From the NCBI RefSeq assembly GCF_947179165.1, contig NC_077244.1:69362144-69426143 (forward strand): 64,000 nt of DNA, written 5' to 3'. Within the stretch, counting starts at the first letter, position 1. The number at the start of each line of letters is the position of its first letter. Shown here in pieces: positions 9,038-21,100 of the stretch. The stretch is from Solanum dulcamara. Its lineage: Eukaryota; Streptophyta; Magnoliopsida; Solanales; Solanaceae. Position numbers and translations under genes: made by a program. The notes beneath the pieces are model-generated. The model did no database searches and had not been told where the DNA came from. It saw only the letters and a program-made list of their open reading frames with translations.

Positions 9038-12000
9038 ATGGTGGAAAATCAGAATCCTCTAGCTACTGAGGATCCTCAAGTAGATCCTCAAACAAATCAC
9101 AATCATCCGCTGCACCTACCAGCATCGGACATTCCCGGAGTTGCTTTAATATCGATGAAGCTCACAGGCCCTGAGAATTATGACGTGTGGAGCAGGTCAA
9201 TGCGTCTCGCGTTACTAGTCAAAAACAAACTTGGATTTGTGGATGGCACCTGCGCGAAGAGCTCATACAAAGGAACGATGCTAAATAAATGGGAGAGGTG
9301 TGATGCAGTGGTACTATCGTGGATTAGTGCAGCTATTGCACCGGAATTGTTGACAAGCATAGTTTATGCTTCTAGTTCAAAGAAGATCTGGGCAAATTTC
9401 AAGGAAAGGTTTGATAAATCGAACTTAACTAGAATCTTCTACCTATGGAAGGAGATCAGTATGTTAACACAAGGAACAAACTCAGTCACAACCTACTACT
9501 CGAAAATGAGAGACCTATGGGATGAGATCGATGTGATGGTACCAAGTCCTTCATGTGACTGCGAGACATCTATGCCTTACACTTAGCTCATCAAACAACA
9601 ACAACGATTATTGCAATTTCTGGTTGGCTTGACTGGGAGCTTTGCTCAAGTAAGGAGCTCTATTCTCCTGAATGCAAATATTCCTAGTGTAAATCAGGCA
9701 CATTCGATGGCTATACAAGAGGAAAGTCAGAGGAAGTTAGGAATTGTAGATGCAGGAAATGACCCCTTGATAATGCTGGCAGGAAGAAACTTCAACAATC
9801 AACAGCACAATCAAGGACAAGGAAGGTATCAACACAATCGGTCATCTGGTCATCATTCGCATGGTCACTCAACGCAAGAGATCAGGAATTATTTGTGAGC
9901 ACGGTGGTTACAAAGGACACACTAAGGAAACCTGTTATAGGATAGTAGGTTTCCCCACAGATTTCAAAAGTAAGAGGAAAGCAGAAAATGAAGATTTCAA
10001 ACCACAAGCCAACAATACAACAGATGAAGTTGAAGGTAGTACATGAAAGCAATTGAACTCTACTGAAGGTAGCACAGGAAAGCAATTAAACTTTCCAGGA
10101 GGTTTTTTTACCAAAGAGCAGTATGAACAAGTGTTAGGAATGATGAGTCCCACTCCAACAGGTAGTTGCAAGGCAAATGCAGCAGCAGGTATGAATACTT
10201 TGAGAAGTGCTTGTTCTGATGTAGAATGGATTGTAGATTCAGGTGCTTCACATCACACAACATATTGTGAAGAACTCTTAAATGTGTCCAGATCAGTAGA
10301 TGATTCAAGGAACAATAAGGTCCAAATTCCTACAGGAAATAGAATTCCAATTGAACACACTGGAGATACAATTATCTTAGGAAAATATTGCCTGAAGAAT
10401 GTGTTACATGTGCCAAATTTTAAATTCAATTTGTTGTCAGTTTCCAAGCTCACCAAGGATTTAAGTTGTATGGTGTCCTTCTATCCTGACTTATGTGAAT
10501 TGCAGGCTCTCTTCAGTGGGAAGGTGATTGGGATTGGTAGGGAGTTTGATGGTCTTTACATTTTGAAGCTTCATGTAACACCAACATTTGGAGCTGTTAT
10601 AAAAGACAAAAAGGACCAAAAGCTATGGCATCTAATGCTGGGACATCCTTCTATAGGAATCATGAAGCACATAGTGACATCAAAGCATAAAGTTGATGAT
10701 GATGTTCAACAAGAATGCATGATATGTCCATTAGCTAAGCAATGTAGGTTGAAGCTTCCAGTTAGTACTTCCAGTACTACTAATTGTTTTGAATTGGTTC
10801 ATCTGGATACATGGGGTCCCCATAGACACCCCACCTATGATGGAAAACATTATTTCTTGAAAATTGTGGATAATTACATTAGATTCACCTGGATCATGTT
10901 GATTCAATCAAAAAAGGAGGTAGTATTAGTATTGAAGCATTTTATCTCTATGATCTGTAATCAGTGTGGTGTTGAAATAAAAGTCTTGAGATCAGATAAT
11001 GGTACTGAATTCTCAAATGCTAGTATGACTGACTTGTTGCTTCATCATGGGATCATTCATCAGAGTAGTTGTCCATACATACCTCAGCAGAATGGTGTTG
11101 TGGAAAGAAAGCATAGACACATATTAGAGATAGGCAGAGCTATAAAATTACAATCCCATATTCCAAGTAGATTTTGGGGTACATGTGTGTTGACAGCTGT
11201 TTATCTCATTAATAGATTGCCCACTGCAGTGCTAGGTGGAAAGTCACCTTAAGAACTATTGTTTCAGCAACCACCCAATCTTGATCACTTAAGGGTGTTT
11301 GGTTGCCTATGTTTTGCCACCAGATTTCCAAAAGGAGACAAGTTTGCTGCCAGGGCTAAGAAGGCAGTATTCATTGGATATTCATCTACACAGAGTGGAT
11401 ATAGACTCTATGATATAGAAGCAAAGACTGTATTCATCAGCCGGGATGTGATTTTCAGAGAACAAGTATTTCCTTTTAAAGAAGATGAGTCACAGAGTGA
11501 TCATCTACCTTTGCTCTCACCTTTTGTGCATGATGCAGGTACATTGGTTGATAACATACCTGATAAGGTTCATGTTGCTGACCAATCCATTCCCGTCCCA
11601 GAGGATTCTGAACCATCTCATGAAGGGACTCCTGAGCTAGGGATTCTGGCCTCTACTAAAGACAATTTGGATCCTGCAGATCCTGTTGAAGATATGTTGG
11701 AACCTGAAGCACCAACCCTTTCTCAAGAGATAGACCTGGTTGTTCCACCTGGTCCCAGAACGACAGGAAGGACATCCAAACCTCCCATTTGGATCAAAGA
11801 CTATGTTGTACCATCTAAGACCAGTTTTTACTCTATTACTGATCATGTGCAATATGATCATCTGTCCAGTAGATATCAGGGATATGTCCAGTCTTTTTCA
11901 GCCTTGCTTGAACCTCAACCATTTCAAGAGGCTTCTCAAGATGACAGGTGGATTACAGCAATGCAAGAGGAGATCAAAGCCTTGGAAGACAGCAATACAT

Positions 12001-13470
12001 GGTCTATTGTGGATCTTCCACCAGGAAAAAAGGCCATTGGCTCCAAATGGGTATATAAGATTAAATATAAGGCTGATGGTGAGGTGGACAGGTTTCAAGC
12101 CAGGCTGGTAGCAAAGGGTTATACTCAGAGGGAAGGTTTGGACTATCATGAGACTTTCTCTCCGGTTGCAAAAATGGTGACAGTCAGGACAGTCATCAGT
12201 TTAGCTGCTTCCCATGGCTGGGAGTTGTACCAAATGGATGTAAGCAATGCCTTTCTCCAAGGTGATTTGTATGAGGATGTGTATATGGACTTACCTCTTG
12301 GGTTCACCAGTCGGGGAGAATCAAGTCTGCAAGCTCCAAAAATCCCTCTATGGTTTGAAACAAGCATCAAGGCAATGGAACATTAAGTTCACTGATGCTT
12401 TGTTACAAGTAGGATATTGTCAAAGTGCACATGACCATTCTTTATTCACCAAGAAGCAGGGGGATGACATAATTGTGCTTCTGGTGTATGTTGATGATCT
12501 ATTGATCACTGGAACCAGCTCCACCGTGATTGCAGAAATCAAGTCTACTTTACATCATCACTTTAAGATGAAAGACCTGGGCAAGCTAAGATATTTCTTG
12601 GGCATAGAGGTAATGCAGTCCAAAAATGGAATCTTACTAAATCAAAGGAAGTATGCACTTCAATTCATCTCAGATACAGGTCTTAGTGGTGCCAAATCAA
12701 TCAGCACTCCTGTTGAATTCAATCACAAGTTCACAAGCTTGGCCTTTGATCAGCACATGTATTACTTCTAATCCAGTGCTGGATGATATTACAGCATATC
12801 AGAAACTTATTGGGAAATTGATTTATCTGACCATCACAAGGCCAGACATTTCCTCTGGAGTTCAAGTTTTAAGTCAGTTCATGCAACAACCAAAAATGTC
12901 ACATTGGGATGCAGCCCTTAGAATTGTGAGGTATATCAAGAAATCTCCTGGTCTTGGAGTCTTTCTGAAAAGAGGAGCTACTCCAGAGTTGATTGGGTAC
13001 TGTGACTCAGACTGGGCTTTCATGCCCAAGCACTAGGAGGTCTGTGACTGGGTAAGTACTCAAATTGGGGGATTCTTTGATCTCTTGGAAATCTAAAAAA
13101 CAACAAAACTGTGAGCAGAAGTTCTGCTGAAGCAGAATACAGGAGCATGGCAACAGTTGTTTCAGAATTGGTTTGGCTTACAGGATTGTTAAAAGAGTTG
13201 AATGTACTGTCTGAGTTCCCATCCAACGTTTTTCAGATAGCAAAGCAGCAATTCAGATTGCAAGCAATCCCATCTTTCATGAGAGAACCAAACATATTGA
13301 GATCGACTGTCATTTTATTAGAGACAAAGTGAAGTCTGGATTCATAAAACCTCAGTACTTGTGCACTACTATGCAGCTGGTTGATATATTGACTAAGGGA
13401 CTTGGAACAGATCAACATGAATTTTTACCCTCCAAGCTAGGTGTGTTGGATGTGTTCCAACCACCAGCTT
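9038..13470 (+). pseudogene. Copia gag-pol polyprotein, disrupted
   Basis: Gag begins at ATG 9038 and is broken by a stop at 9584, a frameshift near 9880 that interrupts the zinc-knuckle region, and a stop at 10044. The next frame (10053-11252) has the protease core DSGAS near 10235, the GAG-pre-integrase domain near 10620, and the integrase residues LDTWGP (10804) and RSDNGTEF (10990). After a TAA at 11250 the same frame continues into reverse transcriptase, which is frameshifted near 12330 inside the GLKQASRQW block. YVDDLL follows near 12487. A further frameshift near 12750 precedes RNase H (CDSDWA near 13000), and another lies near 13050. At least three stops and four frame changes make the element incapable of autonomous movement. 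Confidence 0.9.
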
Positions 13471-13481
13471 GAGGGGAGTAT

Positions 13482-13773
13482 TGAAACTCAAGTTAGTTAA
13501 GCACACTTAAAAGAAGTTGCTAGTATGTTAGTGGTGGTTAGAAGGTTGTTAGGAGGCACATGGGCAACGTGAGTCTGTTAGAGGAACAGGTCAGTGAACA
13601 CTCTATATATAGAAAGGTGTATGGATCCTGTGGATTATAACAAAAATGTGATACTCCTCATAGGCAACGAGATATGTAGCTACTGAGTTTTACTCTGCAT
13701 CAATATTGTTCAATACAACAATTTCTTCTTGTTTTGCATGTGTAAGAATGTATGTAGATTCTGTAAGTTAACA
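13482..13773 (+). repeat. 3' LTR of old copia
   Basis: Starts TGAAACTC right after the purine tract and ends GTTAACA. It shares the TATA-like CTCTATATATAG block and the TTTCTTCTTGTTTTGCA block with the 5' LTR. Confidence 0.85.
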
Positions 13774-14491
13774 GTATGTATAGTATAACATAAGAAAATA
13801 TTGATCCTTTTGCAGAGTAGAGGGGCAAATTTGACCATTTTTCCCTTTATTTATTTAGTATGATGATGAAATGAACATGTGCTTAGATGAAGAATTAGGA
13901 ATTCATATAAGGGACCCCAACTTGCTTGGGATTGGGGTGTAGTTGTTGTATATGACTGAGAGATATGAATAAATATGAAACAAAAAAATCAAGTTTCTTT
14001 TGTTTCATGTCAGGAATTGAATGCAGTCAAGAAGCTTCAGATCAGATGCTTCATATTGAAGCTTATAAGTGAGCAAGGCAATCAGTCATCGTTTTACTGA
14101 TGCTAGCTTGGAAATGCAGTAGTGCACAAGCTGTCAGTGGAAAAGGCTGACTACATAAACCTTGTAAGACATTGGTGACAGGTTCAGCAAAACCCATGAA
14201 ATGCATTTTACCATTAGTGAAATGGAAGCAAGGGCTATTTGGTGAAAATTGATCCCGGGATGAAGTATTCTCACCTCAAATATACTGATAAACTACTAGA
14301 AGGTTTTTCACTCTTTGGATTGCAAAAGGAAAAACGAATTGTTTGTAGTACAATGGAAAAAATGATCCCAATCAATTAATTTTATGTTCTAAGAAAAGTA
14401 GCGTATTATACGACTGTCTGGCTTCGGTAAAGTAGTTAGCTCATTTTGACCTGGAATTACGAAGCATGATCATCTGGTGAATTCATATGCT

Positions 14492-14529
<38 letters not shown>

Positions 14530-15400
14530 AACGAAGGAAAACAAAGCCAAGTCTACTCTAGAACAATCTTTCTTGGGAAATTACTTACTACTGTCCAAAG
14601 TTTTATATGAACACTTGTGAACAACTCTATTTCAGAACCAGGTCCAAATAGCTAAAAGAAATTATTGAAGGAAAAGCTTCTCTGCACAAACTAATTAGAT
14701 TGTTCAGTATCCTCTTAAATTGGAAAAAAACACATCATATTACAAGGTGAGTAAAGCATGATGGGTGGTATAAGCTACATATTTACCACCTTGTCCTATC
14801 TTTAGCACAACGTTTTTAATTCTGGTCAATTGAGAAGCACTTACCATTTCAATCACAACGAAGGAGATGTTGTACTGTAATGTAGCATTAATTAGGTACA
14901 GTTGTCTAATTTCAAATAAGAATTGGAGCCAATTCCAATGCTTCTACAGGACCTGCTTTATGCTGAAGCAATTTTTGTAATTCTTCCATTTCAACTTTTT
15001 TATAGAACTCTTTCCATTTTCCAATGCGACAAAATAGAAAACATTCCATTTATATTCGATTTCACAACTTTCAACTATTCAATTTTTATACTCTAATGAT
15101 ATGTTTTAGTGATCAAATTAACTTTTCAACTATCAGACAATATTCTCCTCCGATATCACTTATGTAATGTAAAAGTCAAATCAATTTTTTAAACTATGTG
15201 TCTAGTTGAACATTGTCATATAAAATAGGAAAGAAAAGATATCAAATGTATCTGATTTTTAAGCAAAATAGCATGAGATAAGCCAAAGCTTCAAATCAGA
15301 CAAATAGAGAGATTTATAGCTCATCAATAGAGAAAATACACAACAAATCACTCTTGCAATTTAACTCTGCCCACAATGCAATAAAAATATCCTAAATATT
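13774..15400. other. Gene-free spacer with a LINE-tail scrap and a GA repeat
   Basis: No supported gene. The words ACCCCAACTTGCTTGGGATTG followed by GTTGTTG near 13917 are a familiar Solanaceae non-LTR element 3' tail. A perfect GA microsatellite lies at about 14492-14526. The rest is AT-rich unique-looking sequence. Confidence 0.55.
14492..14526. repeat. (GA)n microsatellite
   Basis: Uninterrupted AG dinucleotides over about 34 bases. A GA tract of this kind can bind BPC/GAGA-type proteins, but no gene start is next to it. Confidence 0.95.
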
Positions 15401-15405
15401 GATAC

Positions 15406-15709
15406 CTTCAGTGCATCATTTCTACTGGGAAGCTTCGATTCATTCCTCTGGCCAGCTCCTCTCGTAATAAACCGATTAATTCTTCCAAATCCTGAATTTT
15501 TTTAAAAAATATTCTAATTTCACACAGGAATGACAGGACAACAAGTGATTAATGAATTCAAAATCGATACTGAGAGTTAAGCTGATACCGTCAAATCCTA
15601 TTCTGATCTTCTTCCCTAAACCTGCAAAAGTGAAAAGATTTAGCTCATTTTTACATCAGCATCAATGAAATCCAAATCGAGATTAGGATTTATAGAAAAT
15701 ATTACTCAT
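15406..15709 (-). pseudogene. Remnant of a cytosolic GAPDH gene (first three exons)
   Basis: Three short exons can be joined by GT-AG introns: ATGA at 15709-15706, 15621-15589 and 15491-15406. They translate to KKIRIGFDGFGRINRF and a more diverged continuation with an ND pair, which resembles the NAD-binding start of cytosolic GAPDH. The intron places, one right after the start codon and one inside the GFGRI block, match what I know of plant GapC genes. No further exon was found below 15400, so the Rossmann fold is cut after about 40 residues and no catalytic domain is present. The upstream GC-rich stretch at 15720-15850 looks like a 5' UTR. It could be a decayed gene end or a captured promoter piece. 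Confidence 0.5.
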
Positions 15710-15849
15710 GATTCACAGAGAGGATATTGTGCCGGTGAGTAGTGGATGGCAGAAGAACGTAGCGTGCGTCCACGATGACTGCACTGTTCGAGACGATTTT
15801 GTTCGTGTGCGCGAGAAAGAGGGGCGTCTAGCTCATCGACTTTGAGAAT

Positions 15850-16766
15850 GAAGGGTCAGAAATTGATCCAGTCTTCGCCGCAAATTTTCGGGTCAAATTC
15901 GGGTTTTGCTTAATTCATATTTAATTTTAGAAAAACTATCTAATTACACAAATATTCCTATCATATATATTAATTCACTCTATAATTTAAAATAACTAAT
16001 ATTTATCTCAATAATTAATAATTTTATATCAAATTTCAAGTTTAGATATATCACTCCTTCAAATTTCCCCCTTTCTCTCGCTCTCTCCTTTCTTTTCTCT
16101 CACTCTCACTCTCTATCTCTCTATGCACGGATACATTAATAAATGTATCAGTGTAACTTTTTTATTTTAGATATATTCTAAAATACAAATACGTAGAAAG
16201 AGGTACGAGAGATGAGAGAGGCGAACAAAATAAGCAGTGTATCTACATACATACGAATCAAACGTAGATACAATGTAACTGAAATATATTGCACCTAATT
16301 TGACGCGCACATATTCGAGATGTATATGTTTGAATGTGCCATATACATAAATCCGACAAAGGAAAGTGATAGAAGAGGTAATTTTCAAAATTGATGTAAG
16401 TGCATATGTAATTAAGTCCTAAAGAATGGCAAATTTGTCGAGTCATAATTAATTTATATTTATTTTAAATGAGTTTTAAAATGGTTTCCAGATAATCACA
16501 ATAAGGAAGGTAAATGTAATATATTAAACCACAGATGAGGTGAATATTATAGAGCGTATTATAGAGCGAAATGTAGAAGGAGGTCTAAAATTATCCCTTT
16601 TATTTTTTTTAAAATTAATTACAATAAATTTTCTTTAACTACCAATCCACCATTCCTCTAAGATAGAGGGTCAAACTTGCTCCTAAATTACACTATTTTT
16701 GTTCACTTTTATTTATTTACTTTAAATTTTGCATATTTATTTTTAAAAATAATAATTAATATGAGT
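15850..16766. other. AT-rich spacer
   Basis: No gene supported. It holds a CT-rich tract near 16075-16120 and scattered short frames with no recognisable protein. Confidence 0.5.
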
Positions 16767-16957
16767 GAAGCGGAACCTTGGAGTAACTGGTAAAGTTGAT
16801 GTCATGTGATCAGGAGGTCACGGGTTCAAGTCTTGGAAACAGTCTCTGGCAGAAATGCAAGGTAAGGCTGCGTACAATAGACCCTTGTGGTCAGGCCCTT
16901 CCCCGAACCCTATGCATAGCGGGAGTTTTAGTGCACCGAGCTGTCCTTTTTTTAATG
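16767..16957 (+). mobile_element. tRNA-derived SINE (tobacco TS-type)
   Basis: A short element with a tRNA-like head: A-box-like region around TAACTGGTAAAG and B-box GGTTCAAGTC near 16820, both internal RNA polymerase III promoter parts. The body contains GGTAAGGCTGCGTACAATAG and ends in a T run. It is flanked by the 12-base direct repeat ATTAATATGAGT at 16755-16766 and 16958-16969, a target-site duplication made by retroposition. Family membership is from memory of Solanaceae TS SINEs. Confidence 0.85.
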
Positions 16958-16969
16958 ATTAATATGAGT

Positions 16970-18090
16970 ATTTTACTATAATATTCATATTAATTGATGT
17001 AATTTGAGAATGAACTAATTAATGCTAAGGATAAAACATGAAAAAAAAATAATGATCTTTTCTTGATATGTTAAAAAATAACTATCTTTTTCTTAATATG
17101 ACGACAATACTTCTAGATCCACCGTTGATCGAGATTTTACAGAAAAAAATCCAATTAATTTTAAATAAATGATAGACCAACCATGTCGGTCATCTTTTAT
17201 TTTTCAAATTTTGGCGCAAAACAAATCGACTGAATTCGGTGCAGTCAATTTTTTTATTTTTTGGATTTTTGCTCTAAAAAGACGATCAAATTTCACTCGC
17301 TTCTTAAAAAAGATCAAACTTGATCATTTTTCAATTTTTTCTGATCGGTTTAGGGCGTTTTCTTAGTGTTGAGAACTTGTAAACAATTAAAATGCACGAA
17401 AATTGGAGAGGTATGCAGTTTTTAGTCGTTTATTAATTACTTTCCTCTGCCTATTTTTATTTGCCTATTATTGACTTGAAACATTCTTAAAGAGCAATAA
17501 ATAACATGACAATCTTATTATATCCTTTTTTGAATATAAGAAGTTCAACATTTTGGAAAATAAGTATAGTTATTAATAAAGATAAATTAGAAACTAAGTG
17601 ATAAATTATTTCTGGATTTTTTAAATATGACAAATAAAAATAAATGATTATTTTTAATATAGTGAACAAGTAAAGATACACGGTGATGGGGAGTAGTACT
17701 CCATTTTGTTATTCTTTTTAAATTTTAATTATGGAAAAAAACATTACTCATCATAACTTAATAACATTTTCCATTTTTCAAATAGGCCATTTTAGTTTTA
17801 CGGGGGGGGGGGGGGGGGGAGTGGGGAATCTCTTTCCAACAGATCAGCATTTTTTTCTTCTAAATAATTCTGACACCAAAATTTTCAATAGAGCCTTCAA
17901 TTCTTTCTACATTAATCCTGAGATTTTTAATCCTTAATAAGATAAATATTAAATTAATTACCTTGGAAGGATAACCAGATACTTATTACTAGAATTCTGA
18001 GATATTTATGGTGAAACATTTGTTTTATGTCCTTATTATGATAATAATAGTTAGATTACTTAGAAGGACACTGAGATTTATATAGTAATC
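16970..18090. other. AT-rich spacer upstream of the P450
   Basis: No supported gene. Contains a G18 homopolymer at 17802-17819. Confidence 0.55.
17802..17819. repeat. G18 homopolymer
   Basis: Eighteen consecutive G followed by AGTGGGG on the plus strand. Such a tract could form a G-quadruplex in single-stranded DNA; it is also a place where assembly length is unreliable. Confidence 0.95.
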
Positions 18091-18096
18091 AACAAC

Positions 18097-18107
18097 TATA
18101 TATAAAT
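18097..18107 (+). promoter_or_regulatory. TATA box of the P450 gene
   Basis: TATATATAAAT lies 38 bases before the ATG at 18145. The spacing implies a very short 5' leader of about 10 bases if transcription starts 25-30 bases downstream. Confidence 0.55.
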
Positions 18108-18144
18108 GGACTAATTCACCTCAGTACTCTTATAAACAAAACAT

Positions 18145-21100
18145 ATGGAAAAATACTGGTTTTGTTTTCTTATTATATTTTGGTTTGTTTTGTTAATTGT
18201 TCAAAAAGTGGTGATTAGTCTCTGTTGGAGACCAAGGAGAATCCAAAATCATTTCTTGAAGCAAGGGATTAGAGGTCCTAAATACAATTTTTTATTGGGT
18301 AATCTTAAAGAGATTGCTGATTTACAACCTTCATCATCTCAGCACTTCCCTTTATCCCATGACATTGTTCCTAGAGTCCTTTCCTTCTATCATCACTGGA
18401 AGAATATCTATGGTATGCTTGATTTACATTCTATTAATTTATTTTGTCACTGTTTGGATCTGATTGAATTGGCTAAGAACAATATCTAGGTTATGCATAA
18501 AGGTGTTTACCGTTTAATTGCAAATTAAATTATAGCATATATATAGTCCAATTTATATAACTTAAATGTAATTGCATCATTTTTATTAGCATCTATATAT
18601 CTCAAGAGGAACTATTTTCTGTTTATTAATTATATGCCAACGTCTTCCTCTTGAACTTGAATTAGTACTAAGTTGAGTTTTAGTTATATGTACAATACAA
18701 CAAAAACGATCTTTAGCGGCAATTAATTAACGGCAATAACTCAATTACTGCTAAATATGTATTTTTAGAGGCAACTAACATTTTTTGTGAATGTCACTAT
18801 AGCCTATAGCGACATTGAATCTAATGGCAATTAACTAATGCCGATAAAGATTTTATCACTCTTTGTTAATGTGTATGTTTATTGCCGCTAAAAGATGTTA
18901 ATATTGTAGTAGCATTGACGGTGCATAAAATATTTTATTCGATCAATATATGATGAACTATGAGTTGATGGTAGCTAGGTAACTAGCATTTCAAAAGTGA
19001 GTACTGTATGAATTATATATATCGTTAATGTGTGCATAAATTCTTAATCTATCAGGTCATCTAAACAAGTATATATGCCTTCACAGAACATGGTATTTAA
19101 TTTATAATTTTAAAATTAAGGTAAACTAACTGCTACTACAGACAAAGATCAATGACATGAGTGTGACCTAGAATAACATGCATGTTATAACATTGATGGT
19201 GTATAAATTATTATTCACGGCATGAATTTATATAACTTAAATCCCTAGTAATTAAACCTCTAATAATTTTTTCTGTTATATATGTATCATGGTACAGGTG
19301 CAACATTTCTTGTGTGGTTTGGGCCAATAGCTCGTGTCACCATCTCAGATCCAACGCTAATTAGGGATATCTTCCTTTTAAAATCAGACAGCTTTGAGAA
19401 AACTGAAACACCTTCATCCGCCAAGAAGCTCGAAGGCGATGGTTTGTCCAATCTCAAAGGAGAAAAATGGGCCCACCACAGAAAGATATTAACTCAAACA
19501 TTTTACTCAGAAAATCTCAAGGCGAGTGGGGTTTGATATTCTAAAACAACAACCTCAAATGCTTTGTCAAACAATGACAAAAGTCTCACATTGGTGGTTA
19601 ATAAAATGGGTGAACTCCTTATAAGTTTTGGGCAATCCTCCTCTCTTTGAGCTAGCTTTTGGGGTGTGAGTTAGCCCTAAGACCTAAGTTTACATGGTAT
19701 CAGAGCCAAGTCAATCCCCATTTGAGCTCCCGATGCACGCTTCAGTTGGGCCTGGGCGTGAAGGGGGTGATAAAGTAGGTAAAAACTCACACATTAGTTG
19801 GGGAATGAATTTGGTGGTCTCTTTATATGGACTTGGACAATATTCCCCTTATGAGTTAGCTTTTGAGGTTGAGTTAGGCCCATTTGCCATATTTTTACAA
19901 TACTAATTATAACGGACTTCTAAATTTAATATTTATACATATAATATGGATTTCTTAACATGATAATGTTTGGACATTCTACTGAACCCTATTGCTTCTT
20001 TCTTCTCGAAATAAGTTTAACTTGTATACGCTGACATCTATCATTTTTCTTAAAAATTAAATAGCTAATGATTCCTATGATGGGGAAGAGCATGAAGGAT
20101 ATGTTGAACAAATGGTCGTCAAAAATGTCGAACGATGGCAAGGTGGAAATTGAAGTTTCAGAATGGTTCTTGAGATTGTCAGAAGATGTGATTACACATA
20201 CGGTGTTCGGAAGCAGCTATGAAGATGGAAAGACCATATTCGAGTTGCAAACACAACAATTGGCTTATGCCACTAAAGCTTTTCAACAAGTTTTCATTCC
20301 CGGATTTAGGTGCGTGCTCCTCGATCCCTCACAAAAGATTAAAGGAGTGTAACTTATAATGAATGAAATGAATCACATGCCGGTGAAGGACAAGAAGTCT
20401 GGGCTCCTTATAAGATTGCTTGCACAATCCTTCTTTCTGATGCGTGAATTAAGTCTAAGGCCTAATTTAATATGGTATTACAGTCAGATCAATGTGGGCC
20501 CTAAGAGTATCAGACATGAATTGTAAGGTTAGAAATACACAACAAACTAGATAAAATTAGAGAATGTCCAGTTTTAGGCGAAAAGAGGTGAATAAAATGA
20601 TAAATCCACATTGATAAAGGACAAGAACCCCTAGGCGATGATGAATGGAATGAATCCACACCTCAGCTATACATACAATGTTAAATTTGAATACATACTC
20701 AATTTCAGAGTATTGACATAGCTCAAATTTAAAAGGTATTATTATTTCTTTATATTTTTACAGGTTCTTGCCTACTAAGAAGAACATAATTTCTTGGAAA
20801 TTGGACAAAGACGTTAGAAATTCATTGATGAAGTTAATTGAGCATAGGAAAAGAAGTTTGGAGTGTCATCTATGGGAGGAAGGTCCGAAGGATTTGTTGG
20901 AAGTAATGATCAAAGCTAGTAGTTCAACTTATTCAAATATACAAGTTGATGACATCGTAGAGGAATGCAAGACCATGTTCTTAGCTGGCAAATATACTAC
21001 CTCAAATTTGCTGACATGGACGACCATTCTATTGGCCATGAATCCTCACTGGCAACAACTTGCACGTGACGAGGTCTGCAACGTCTGTGGAGCAAGTGAT

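Larger units (their letters stand above)
8656..13773 (+). mobile_element. Degenerate Ty1/copia LTR retrotransposon
   Basis: A full-length but broken element. The order is 5' LTR, primer-binding site TGGTATCAGAGC at 8951-8962 (initiator Met-tRNA), gag, protease, integrase, reverse transcriptase, RNase H (the copia order), purine tract TTGAGGGGAG near 13469, then 3' LTR. The LTRs differ by several substitutions, an 8-base gap and about 10 extra bases near the 5' start, so the insertion is older than the copia at 32833. A target duplication is not clear: GGTAT before and GTATG after share only GTAT. Confidence 0.9.
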
